Assembly (NCBI GenBank): GCA_030151105.1
Contig: JASLEN010000367.1
Span: 1 to 8,172 of the forward strand
Direction: 5' to 3'
DNA length: 8,172 nucleotides
DNA from: Dysgonomonas sp.
Lineage (GTDB): Bacteria; Bacteroidota; Bacteroidia; Bacteroidales; Dysgonomonadaceae
Shown: positions 1 to 5,584 of the stretch, piece by piece
How the letters are laid out: the number at the start of each line of letters is the position of its first letter
Position numbering within the stretch: position 1 is the first letter of the stretch
Program-made: the position numbers and the translations under genes
The notes under the pieces: model-generated
What the model was told of the DNA's origin: nothing
Database searches by the model: none
Seen by the model: only the letters and a program-made list of their open reading frames with translations

Positions 1-501
1 CAAAAAGTAGTTTCTATCTACGACAAACTTAGTCGCTATGAAGGAGACGAAGGTGTAGTTATTGCATACGGTAGTATGTACGGAAATACTGAGCAAATGG
101 CTGAAACCATTGCTTACGAGTTAGCTCAACAAGGCATCAAGGAAGTTATCCTTCATAATGTATCAAAACGTGAGCACTCTTACATCATTCGCGATATATT
201 CAAATATAAAGGACTAATCATTGGGTCACCAACATACAACAGCAAACTATTCCCAGAAGTAGAATATCTTGTTTCCAAAATAGAGGGAAGAGATATGAGA
301 CACAGATACTTTGGATACTTTGGTTCATTCACTTGGGCTGGAGCTGCTGTGAGAAGCCTCAAAGATTTTGCAGAAAGAAGCAAATTTGAGATGGTAGGCG
401 AATCGGTAGAAATGAAACAATCTATGAATATGGACATCTACGATGAGTGTATCAAACTAGGAAAAGCCATGGCCGATAGACTAAAACAAGATAGAGTGTA
501 A
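1..501 (+). CDS. Flavodiiron protein (A-type flavoprotein), C-terminal flavodoxin domain, 5'-truncated
   Basis: The reading frame is open from base 1 to the TAA at 499-501, giving 166 residues with no start in the window. It is a flavodoxin-like FMN domain. The phosphate-binding loop SMYGNT lies at window residues 25-30, followed by GSPTYN (75-80) and the FGSFTWAG loop (107-114), in the order and spacing typical of A-type flavoproteins (FprA/NorV family). Family members are about 400 residues, with an N-terminal metallo-beta-lactamase-like diiron domain that should lie just left of the window. Known members are cytoplasmic and reduce O2 to water or NO to N2O, protecting anaerobes; which substrate is used cannot be told from this domain. 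The first ATG in frame (position 76) falls inside the FMN loop, so it is not the true start. A stand-alone flavodoxin is the alternative, but the open frame upstream and the loop sequences favour the flavodiiron family. A terminator follows closely. Confidence 0.88.
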   Translation, partial: QKVVSIYDKLSRYEGDEGVVIAYGSMYGNTEQMAETIAYELAQQGIKEVILHNVSKREHSYIIRDIFKYKGLIIGSPTYNSKLFPEVEYLVSKIEGRDMRHRYFGYFGSFTWAGAAVRSLKDFAERSKFEMVGESVEMKQSMNMDIYDECIKLGKAMADRLKQDRV

Positions 502-536
502 AACGTCTATAGTCTCACGGAGAAGATAATATGTGA

Positions 537-572
537 TATAGCACTTTGTTTTTCAAGGTGCTATATTTTTTT
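537..572 (+). terminator. Rho-independent terminator of the flavodiiron gene
   Basis: The arms 537-548 and 554-565 pair as 12 bp, including one U-G wobble (545/557), around a five-base T loop (549-553). Seven T residues follow (566-572). It lies 35 bp after the stop codon and separates this gene from the aminotransferase operon. Confidence 0.88.
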
Positions 573-583
573 GCTAATTACAA

Positions 584-618
584 GATAACAAGTCGAGTTT
601 ATTCTTACATTTGTTATC
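584..618. repeat. Perfect 8+8 bp inverted repeat over the aminotransferase promoter (possible operator)
   Basis: GATAACAA at 584-591 is exactly complementary to TTGTTATC at 611-618, with a 19-base spacer. The left arm lies where a -33 element would be, and the right arm overlaps the end of the -7 box and the expected transcription start. The placement suits a regulator site, but the function is inferred from position alone. The arms are AT-rich, so chance is not excluded. Confidence 0.4.
606..613 (+). promoter_or_regulatory. Candidate -7 promoter element for the aminotransferase-rdgB operon
   Basis: TACATTTG matches the Bacteroidota TAnnTTTG -7 consensus at every fixed position and lies 26 bp before the ATG at 640, implying a very short leader. 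No good TTTG -33 element is seen at the usual 19-21 bp spacing, which would fit dependence on an activator or a promoter carried by its extended -7 context. The extended form TCTTACATTTG nearly repeats the one before the CoA-transferase gene. Confidence 0.55.
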
Positions 619-639
619 CTTTAAAATTAAAACAAGATT

Positions 640-1845
640 ATGCCAGAAATTTCGAAACGAGGTATAGAAATGCCAGCATCACCTATACGTAGGCTTGCTC
701 CCCTTGCTGACTCAGCAAAGGCTAGAGGCTTGAAAGTATATCATCTAAATATAGGACAACCAGATATTGAAACACCAGAAAAAGGATTAGACGCCTTGAG
801 AAATCTGGACAGAAAGATACTTGAATATAGCCCAAGTGATGGGTTTAGATCATATAGAGAAAAGCTTGTAACTTACTATGCCAAGTACGAGATTCATCTT
901 TCAGCAGATGATATTATTATTACCACAGGTGGTTCGGAAGCTGTACTGTTTGCATTTCTTGCATGTCTAAATCCTGGAGATGAAATCATCGTTCCAGAAC
1001 CAGCATATGCTAACTATATGGCATTTGCGGTTTCGGCTGGTGCAGTTATCAAAACAGTAGCATCAACCATGGATGAAGGTTTTGCATTGCCTCCAATAGA
1101 AAAATTTGAAGCATTAATCAACGAGCGTACCAAAGGGATAATGATTTGTAATCCAAACAATCCTACTGGATATTTATATTCTCGTGCCGAAATGAATCAA
1201 ATCAAAAATCTGGTACAAAAACATAATCTATATCTATTTTCTGACGAAGTGTATCGTGAATTTATATATACAGGTTCACCTTATATATCAGCATTCCACC
1301 TTGTAGGCATAGAAGACAATGTAGTCTTGATAGACTCTGTATCCAAGAGATATAGTGAGTGTGGAATCAGAATAGGTGCGCTCATCACCAAAAATAAAGA
1401 GCTCCGAAAAGTCTTAATGAAATTTTGCCAAGCACGTCTTAGCCCTCCATTGTTAGGACAAATCGTTGCTGAGGCATCCTTGGATGCGAGTATAGAATAT
1501 TCGAGAACAATGTATGATGAATACGTGGAGCGTAGAAACTTCTTGATAGACTCACTTAATAAAATACCAGGGGTTTATTCGCCAATCCCAATGGGTGCTT
1601 TCTATACATTGGTAAAATTGCCAGTAGAGGATGCTGACGATTTCTGTGCATGGTGTTTATCAGACTTCGAGTATGAGGGACAAACTATCTTTATGGCTCC
1701 TGCTTCTGGTTTTTACACAACACCTGGATTAGGTAAGAATGAAGTACGTATGGCTTATGTACTCAAGAAAGAAGACTTAGCCAATGCTATGATTGTTTTG
1801 GAAAAGGCATTGGAGGCGTATAAAAACTTAAAAGAAGAAGAATGA
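640..1845 (+). CDS. Class I/II PLP-dependent aminotransferase (aspartate aminotransferase-like)
   Basis: This is a 401-residue cytoplasmic fold-type I aminotransferase of normal full length. Visible landmarks are the substrate-side GQPD (39-42), the cofactor-ring motif NPNNPTG (171-177), SDEVY (201-205) with the aspartate that pairs with the PLP pyridine nitrogen, the Schiff-base lysine K237 in SVSKRYS, and R370 in NEVRMAYV, the arginine expected to hold the substrate carboxylate. The family moves amino groups between an amino acid and a 2-oxoacid such as 2-oxoglutarate. The nearest known group is the aspartate/aromatic/alanine subgroup of Bacteroidota, and the sequence does not settle the amino donor. 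The ATG at 640 is chosen because the protein then begins just ahead of the usual N-terminal segment (SPIRRLAPLADSAKARG) and sits just downstream of the promoter; M11 is a possible alternative. Its stop overlaps the next start, so it is the first gene of an operon with rdgB. Confidence 0.93.
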   Translation: MPEISKRGIEMPASPIRRLAPLADSAKARGLKVYHLNIGQPDIETPEKGLDALRNLDRKILEYSPSDGFRSYREKLVTYYAKYEIHLSADDIIITTGGSEAVLFAFLACLNPGDEIIVPEPAYANYMAFAVSAGAVIKTVASTMDEGFALPPIEKFEALINERTKGIMICNPNNPTGYLYSRAEMNQIKNLVQKHNLYLFSDEVYREFIYTGSPYISAFHLVGIEDNVVLIDSVSKRYSECGIRIGALITKNKELRKVLMKFCQARLSPPLLGQIVAEASLDASIEYSRTMYDEYVERRNFLIDSLNKIPGVYSPIPMGAFYTLVKLPVEDADDFCAWCLSDFEYEGQTIFMAPASGFYTTPGLGKNEVRMAYVLKKEDLANAMIVLEKALEAYKNLKEEE

Positions 1846-2426
1846 GAGCTAAACTCGTATTTGCTACAAATAACAAACATAAATTAGAGGAAGTAAGACA
1901 AGTCGTAAAAGACACCTTCGATATATTGAGCCTCGAAGAAATAGGCTGTCATGAAGAGATAGAAGAACCTGGAGAAACTCTAGAGGAAAATGCTTTTATC
2001 AAAGCTCGCTACGTGAAAGAGAAATATGGATACGACTGTTTTGGTGACGACACAGGACTAGAAGTTGAAGCCTTGAATGGTGCGCCAGGTGTATATTCTG
2101 CACGATATGGAGGTGGAGATCATGATTCAGAACTGAATATTAAGAAGCTGTTGAAAAACTTGGATGGTGTAGAAAATCGCAAAGCAAGATTCAGAACGGT
2201 GATAGCTCTTATCCTAGAAGGAAAAGAATATCAGTTTGACGGCATTGTAGAAGGAGAAATAATAAAGGAAAAAAGAGGAACTTATGGTTTTGGCTACGAT
2301 CCTGTTTTCTCTCCCGAAGGTCTAGCTAAAACTTTTGCTGAACTTGGAGCTGAAGTAAAGTCAGACATCAGCCACCGAGCTAGAGCAACTAAGGCTCTAT
2401 GCGAGTTCTTAAACAAAATGGCTTAA
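1842..2426 (+). CDS. rdgB: Non-canonical purine NTP pyrophosphatase, RdgB/HAM1 (Maf-unrelated ITPase) family
   Basis: The 194-residue product has the full set of RdgB/HAM1 signatures: the N-terminal nucleotide-binding FATNNKHKLEE (8-17), EEPGETLEENA (41-51), the acidic metal-binding GDDTGLEVEALNGAPG (68-83), GTYGFGYDPVF (146-156) for base recognition, and SDISHRARA (174-182). The family hydrolyses ITP, dITP and XTP to the monophosphate plus pyrophosphate, keeping deaminated purines out of DNA and RNA. It is cytosolic, Mg-dependent and dimeric. The length is normal and no key residue is missing. The ATG shares 4 bp (ATGA, 1842-1845) with the aminotransferase stop, which suggests co-transcription and translation by re-initiation. 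There is no obvious metabolic link between the two genes, so the pairing may reflect gene order rather than a shared task. Confidence 0.96.
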   Translation: MRAKLVFATNNKHKLEEVRQVVKDTFDILSLEEIGCHEEIEEPGETLEENAFIKARYVKEKYGYDCFGDDTGLEVEALNGAPGVYSARYGGGDHDSELNIKKLLKNLDGVENRKARFRTVIALILEGKEYQFDGIVEGEIIKEKRGTYGFGYDPVFSPEGLAKTFAELGAEVKSDISHRARATKALCEFLNKMA

Positions 2427-2453
2427 TATAGAATAAAGCTCAACAAACCAACA

Positions 2454-2494
2454 AAGCACTTTTGCGAATACCTGTTCTCAAAGGTGCTTCTTTT
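2454..2494 (+). terminator. Rho-independent terminator after rdgB
   Basis: The arms 2454-2464 and 2479-2489 pair over 11 bp with one U-G wobble (2460/2483) and a 14-base loop. C and then TTTT follow. The tail is broken by single bases, so it may be less efficient than the other terminators here. The stem core AGCAC...GTGCT is nearly the same as in the terminator at 537-572. Confidence 0.75.
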
Positions 2495-2633
2495 ATTTAT
2501 AACTAGAACTTACAAAAGACAATCCCTATTTACACTATTTAATCTCATTAGAGCAACCTTTTATCAATTTTAATCCTTTTGGCATCTAAAAAGATAATTC
2601 AAACCAAATAAGAGATTTAAATATCCTTTTAAA

Positions 2634-2656
2634 ACTTTATTCTTACATAATAAAGT
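2634..2656. repeat. Perfect 8+8 bp inverted repeat just upstream of the CoA-transferase -7 box (possible operator)
   Basis: ACTTTATT (2634-2641) and AATAAAGT (2649-2656) are exact reverse complements separated by 7 bases. The dyad ends 2 bp before the -7 element and covers the position of a -33 element, where a dimeric regulator could block or replace normal -33 contact. It is not followed by a T-tract and lies upstream of the inferred start of transcription, so a terminator role is unlikely. The operator role is inferred. Confidence 0.45.
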
Positions 2657-2658
2657 CT

Positions 2659-2666
2659 TACTTTTG
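2659..2666 (+). promoter_or_regulatory. Candidate -7 promoter element for the CoA-transferase gene
   Basis: TACTTTTG matches TAnnTTTG at every fixed position. The best -33 candidate is a weak TTTA at 2636-2639, at the expected distance but inside the dyad. Transcription would start near 2672, leaving a leader of about 70 bases. The extended form TCTTACTTTTG differs by one base from the aminotransferase promoter. Confidence 0.55.
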
Positions 2667-2741
2667 TGGGAGATTTCTGATTTACGATAATAGAATACGA
2701 TATAATCAAAGAAATAAGTAATATTATATAAAAATCTGATC

Positions 2742-4229
2742 ATGGCTTTTAAAATTATGACTGCCGAAGAAGCGGCAGCTCTTATCAACAATGGCGACAT
2801 TGTAGGTGTCAGTGGTTTTACGCACGCTGGCTGTCCTAAAGTAGTACCTGCGGCTTTAGCTTCGAGAGCAGAAGCAGAACACGCAAAAGGTAATCCGTTC
2901 AAAGTTTCAATCTATTCTGGCGCATCTACTGGAGACAGTATTGATGGCAAACTATCCAGAGCAAAAGCAATTGATCGCCGTGCTCCATACCAATCTACAA
3001 AAGATATGAGAGCTGCTATCAACAAAGGAGAAGTAAACTATTATGACCTTCACCTATCTATGATGGCACAAGATATTCGTTACGGATACCTTGGAAGAAT
3101 AAATGTGGCAATCATAGAGGCTTGCGATGTAACCGAAGACGGAGAAATAGTACCAACTTGTGGTGTAGGAATAAGCCCTACAATAGCAAGATTAGCTGAT
3201 CTTGTAATTGTAGAACACAACACGTGGAATCCAAAGGAAATGAGAGGGATACATGACATTGTAGAACTTCAAGATCCTCCACATCGTGGTCAGATAGGAA
3301 TAAGCCAAGTTAAAGATAGAATAGGAACTGACTGCTTGAAAGTAGATCCTAAAAAAATAGTGATTGTAAAATCACACACTCCTAACGAAGGAAGTCCTTT
3401 TAGCCCATTGGACGAAACAACTAAGCAAATAGGAAAAAATGTAGCTGACTTCTTTGTTCAAGAGATGGAGAACGGACACATGCCTAAATCTTTCTTACCT
3501 ATTCAATCGGGTGTAGGGAATATTGCAAATGCTGTGTTAGACGAATTAGGGGGAAACAAAAACATTCCTGACTTTGAAGTATATACTGAGGTTGTACAAG
3601 ATGGTGTAATTGCTCTAATGGAAAGTGGACGTGCTAAATTTGTTAGTGGTTGTTCATTAACTGTAAGTAATCCAGTTATTGAGAAAATCTACCAAAACTT
3701 AGATTTCTTCAAAGAAAGATTGGTACTTCGTCCTTCTGAGTTTTCTAACAATCCATCAGTTGTTCGCCAGTTAGGAATCATTGCCATCAATACAGCACTA
3801 GAGGCTGATATTTTTGGTAACATCAACTCTACTCACGTAGTAGGAACAAAAATGATGAATGGTATTGGTGGTTCGGGAGACTTTACTCGTAGCGCATATC
3901 TCTCAGTATTCGTAACTCCGTCTATTGGTAAGGATGGTGCTATCAGTAACATTGTACCGATGGTTTCGCATACAGATCATACAGAACACTCTGTTAACAT
4001 TATTGTTACAGAATTTGGAGTAGCAGATCTTAGAGGAAAATCGCCAAGACAACGTGCTGAAGAAATTATCACAAAATGTGTTCACCCTGAATACCAACCA
4101 CTTCTAAGAGAATACTTAGAAAATGGAATAAGTGGACATACTCCAGTAGATTTGAAAAATGCATTCACATTCCACGAAGCATTTACAGAAACTGGTGATA
4201 TGAGAAATGCAACAAAATATAGAAAATAA
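2742..4229 (+). CDS. Acetyl-CoA hydrolase/transferase family protein (acyl-CoA:carboxylate CoA-transferase, succinate/acetate class)
   Basis: The 495-residue product belongs to the class I CoA-transferase family that includes AarC (succinyl-CoA:acetate CoA-transferase) and clostridial Cat1. The predicted catalytic glutamate is E283 in VYTEVVQDG; in this family it forms the glutamyl-CoA thioester. Other landmarks are the early glycine-rich segment YSGASTGDSIDG (58-69), RRAPYQ (79-84), and the late NSTHVVGT...NGIGGSGDF region (glycine-rich loop 374-381) that shapes the CoA/oxyanion site. In anaerobes these enzymes swap CoA between succinate, acetate, propionate or butyrate, saving ATP during fermentation; the exact pair cannot be read from the sequence. 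They act in the cytoplasm. The length is close to the usual 500 or so. The ATG at 2742 gives the standard N-terminus. It is a single-gene unit between its own promoter and a strong hairpin terminator. Confidence 0.93.
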   Translation: MAFKIMTAEEAAALINNGDIVGVSGFTHAGCPKVVPAALASRAEAEHAKGNPFKVSIYSGASTGDSIDGKLSRAKAIDRRAPYQSTKDMRAAINKGEVNYYDLHLSMMAQDIRYGYLGRINVAIIEACDVTEDGEIVPTCGVGISPTIARLADLVIVEHNTWNPKEMRGIHDIVELQDPPHRGQIGISQVKDRIGTDCLKVDPKKIVIVKSHTPNEGSPFSPLDETTKQIGKNVADFFVQEMENGHMPKSFLPIQSGVGNIANAVLDELGGNKNIPDFEVYTEVVQDGVIALMESGRAKFVSGCSLTVSNPVIEKIYQNLDFFKERLVLRPSEFSNNPSVVRQLGIIAINTALEADIFGNINSTHVVGTKMMNGIGGSGDFTRSAYLSVFVTPSIGKDGAISNIVPMVSHTDHTEHSVNIIVTEFGVADLRGKSPRQRAEEIITKCVHPEYQPLLREYLENGISGHTPVDLKNAFTFHEAFTETGDMRNATKYRK

Positions 4230-4257
4230 GATTCTTTATTTCCTATTACATTATAAT

Positions 4258-4297
4258 GAGAGCATCAACTTTGTATAAGGTTGATGCTCTTAATTTT
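4258..4297 (+). terminator. Rho-independent terminator of the CoA-transferase gene
   Basis: A 14-bp stem (4259-4272 with 4277-4290) includes one U-G wobble (4270/4279) and closes on the tetraloop GTAT. The tail is TT-AA-TTTT, weaker than a pure T-tract, but the long stem makes termination likely. It starts 28 bp after the stop codon. Confidence 0.8.
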
Positions 4298-4330
4298 AGT
4301 TAACCCACGTGCTGATAATTATTTTAATAC

Positions 4331-4338
4331 TACATTTA
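4331..4338 (+). promoter_or_regulatory. Weak candidate -7 element for the thioredoxin-fold lipoprotein gene
   Basis: TACATTTA matches the TAnnTTTG consensus except for the last base and lies 25 bp before the ATG at 4363, the same distance as in the aminotransferase promoter. No convincing -33 element is seen. The terminator just upstream means some promoter is needed between 4298 and 4362. Confidence 0.35.
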
Positions 4339-4362
4339 GCAATTCACCTAAATAATTATTCT

Positions 4363-5514
4363 ATGAGACACCAACTTATCACCCTTATTTTTCTTACCAC
4401 CTTGTTATTCTCATGCTCCACCAAGAGCTCTAAAGAGGTTGTTATCAAAGGACAATTAGAAAATGTGGCGGATGGTACAATTGTCCACCTTTTCGAAAAT
4501 GATGCTGACGAACCGTTTATGATAGATACTATTGTAAATAATAGATTTGAATTCGTTTTTCAAGATACAATAGTAGATAGTTTGAGAGAAATGAATGTTG
4601 TAATCTATGATGGAAAACCTGTTCTAAACTCTATCAGCTTTTGGGCGCAATCACCAACTCAGATAGATCTGAATTCAACTGAGCCATATTTCTGGGAGAT
4701 AAAAAGCAATATAAAGGAGCAAAAAGAAGCCAATGAATACTTTGAAATAAATAAAGACCTCAATCTAAAACTGAGTAGAACATTATCAGAAATAAATAAG
4801 GCAGTTGCTAAAATGGAAGAAAGCTCTGATGATACTGAATTCAACTCTTTAAGCAATGTTGTGCATAATATACACGACTCTATAGCCATAAACGAAATTG
4901 CAATATGGGAAAAGAGTAAAACATATAGTGATTTTTGGTATACGAAGCTTTCGCACTATGCGCAAACGATTTATCAAAATGAGAAGAGTCCAATAAAAGA
5001 AAGAGTTTTGGCTGTTTACAACAACTTGAGCGACGAGCAAAAGCAGAATAAAATTATTGAAGAAGTCAACTTTTTATTATACCCAGCTAAAGCGTTAAGT
5101 ATTGGAGATAAATATATCGACATAGACTTACAAGACATTAACGAACAATCGCATAGCATCGCTGATTATGAAGGAAAATATCGCCTCCTCGATTTCTGGG
5201 CATCGTGGTGCGGTCCATGTATTGCTGCAACACCAGAGGTAAGTCAAATGGCAGAAAAATACAAGAATGATTTAGTTGTGATAGCAATAAATATGGAGGA
5301 AAAAGAGGGTTGGCTAAAGTACTCGAAAGAGAATAAAATGCTTGAACATAATCTTCACCTTATCACAGACAATAAAGAACTAGACCACTCTTACCAAATC
5401 AAGGGCATCCCACATTATGTTCTTATAGCTCCAGATAATACAATTACAGATATATGGAGAGGATATAGCAAAGGTTCTATTGAAGCCAAATTGAAAGAAC
5501 ATCTAAAAAAATAA
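4363..5514 (+). CDS. TlpA-like thioredoxin-fold lipoprotein with DUF4369-like N-terminal domain
   Basis: The 383-residue product starts with a lipoprotein signal peptide: charged MRHQ, a hydrophobic run, and the lipobox LFSC with lipidated Cys18. Residues about 25-115 resemble the small beta-rich DUF4369 domain common in Bacteroidota thioredoxins (VVIKGQLENVADGTIVHLF). A polar, probably helical linker follows (about 115-240). The C-terminal domain (about 245-383) is TlpA/AhpC-like, with FWASWCGPC carrying the redox pair C283/C286 and the cis-proline P350 in KGIPHYVL. Such proteins are anchored in the envelope, face the periplasm, and reduce or exchange disulfides; the partner is unknown. The stretch after Cys18 lacks an acidic surface-export signal, so a periplasmic location is likely. 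An in-frame GTG at 4309 would add 18 residues ahead of the signal peptide, so ATG 4363 is preferred. It is a single-gene unit ended by the terminator at 5534-5571. Confidence 0.9.
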   Translation: MRHQLITLIFLTTLLFSCSTKSSKEVVIKGQLENVADGTIVHLFENDADEPFMIDTIVNNRFEFVFQDTIVDSLREMNVVIYDGKPVLNSISFWAQSPTQIDLNSTEPYFWEIKSNIKEQKEANEYFEINKDLNLKLSRTLSEINKAVAKMEESSDDTEFNSLSNVVHNIHDSIAINEIAIWEKSKTYSDFWYTKLSHYAQTIYQNEKSPIKERVLAVYNNLSDEQKQNKIIEEVNFLLYPAKALSIGDKYIDIDLQDINEQSHSIADYEGKYRLLDFWASWCGPCIAATPEVSQMAEKYKNDLVVIAINMEEKEGWLKYSKENKMLEHNLHLITDNKELDHSYQIKGIPHYVLIAPDNTITDIWRGYSKGSIEAKLKEHLKK

Positions 5515-5525
5515 TTAAAAAATAG

Positions 5526-5533
5526 TATCTTTG
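5526..5533 (+). promoter_or_regulatory. Low-confidence -7 element that could serve the pseudouridine synthase gene
   Basis: TATCTTTG matches TAnnTTTG fully, but it lies directly before the terminator stem, so transcription would begin inside the 5' arm and not form the full hairpin. There is no -33 element at the right distance. The alternative is expression by read-through from the lipoprotein gene. Confidence 0.25.
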
Positions 5534-5571
5534 AAGACCTTTCGAAACAATATCGAAAGGTCTTTTTTTTT
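5534..5571 (+). terminator. Strong rho-independent terminator of the lipoprotein gene
   Basis: A perfect 12-bp stem (5534-5545 with 5553-5564) has a 7-base loop and runs into nine consecutive T residues (5563-5571). It is the clearest terminator in the window. It lies 13 bp upstream of the next ATG, so no coding sequence should cross it. Confidence 0.93.
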
Positions 5572-5584
5572 GAAACTAAGAATT

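Larger units (their letters stand above)
2427..2741. other. 315-bp intergenic region between rdgB and the CoA-transferase gene
   Basis: This gene-free stretch holds the rdgB terminator (2454-2494), then about 140 bases of AT-rich sequence in which I see nothing, then a dyad (2634-2656) and a -7 box (2659-2666), and a leader of about 70 bases rich in A and T before the ATG at 2742. I see no tRNA, riboswitch fold or credible small coding region on either strand. The open frames that cross it lack family features and overlap the coding start of the next gene. Confidence 0.7.

Noticed and set aside
180..437. Minus-strand open frame inside the flavodoxin domain
   Set aside because: It is the reverse shadow of a well-supported coding region and has no recognisable features. 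The same holds for the minus-strand frames at 3903-4097, 4659-4889, 4849-5040, 5647-5880, 6061-6270 and 7728-7973.
2671..2740. Possible riboswitch or structured leader before the CoA-transferase gene
   Set aside because: Only short AT-rich complementarity is present (AGATTT with AAATCT about 55 bases apart), with no conserved riboswitch core or switch-like terminator.
2570..2902. 110-codon minus-strand open frame across the CoA-transferase start
   Set aside because: It overlaps the conserved N-terminus of a certain gene, and its low-complexity translation resembles no family.
4315..4360. ATAATTATT present twice (4315-4323 and 4352-4360) around the lipoprotein promoter
   Set aside because: The unit is pure A/T and nearly self-palindromic, so it reads as both a direct and an inverted repeat. 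This is expected by chance in such AT-rich DNA.
4309..4362. In-frame GTG start giving 18 extra residues before the lipoprotein
   Set aside because: The extension would put a second hydrophobic stretch ahead of a complete signal peptide with lipobox, and it overlaps the candidate promoter. ATG 4363 gives a normal lipoprotein N-terminus.
5531..5584. In-frame TTG start for the pseudouridine synthase
   Set aside because: The added codons are read from the terminator hairpin and T-tract and have no counterpart in the family.
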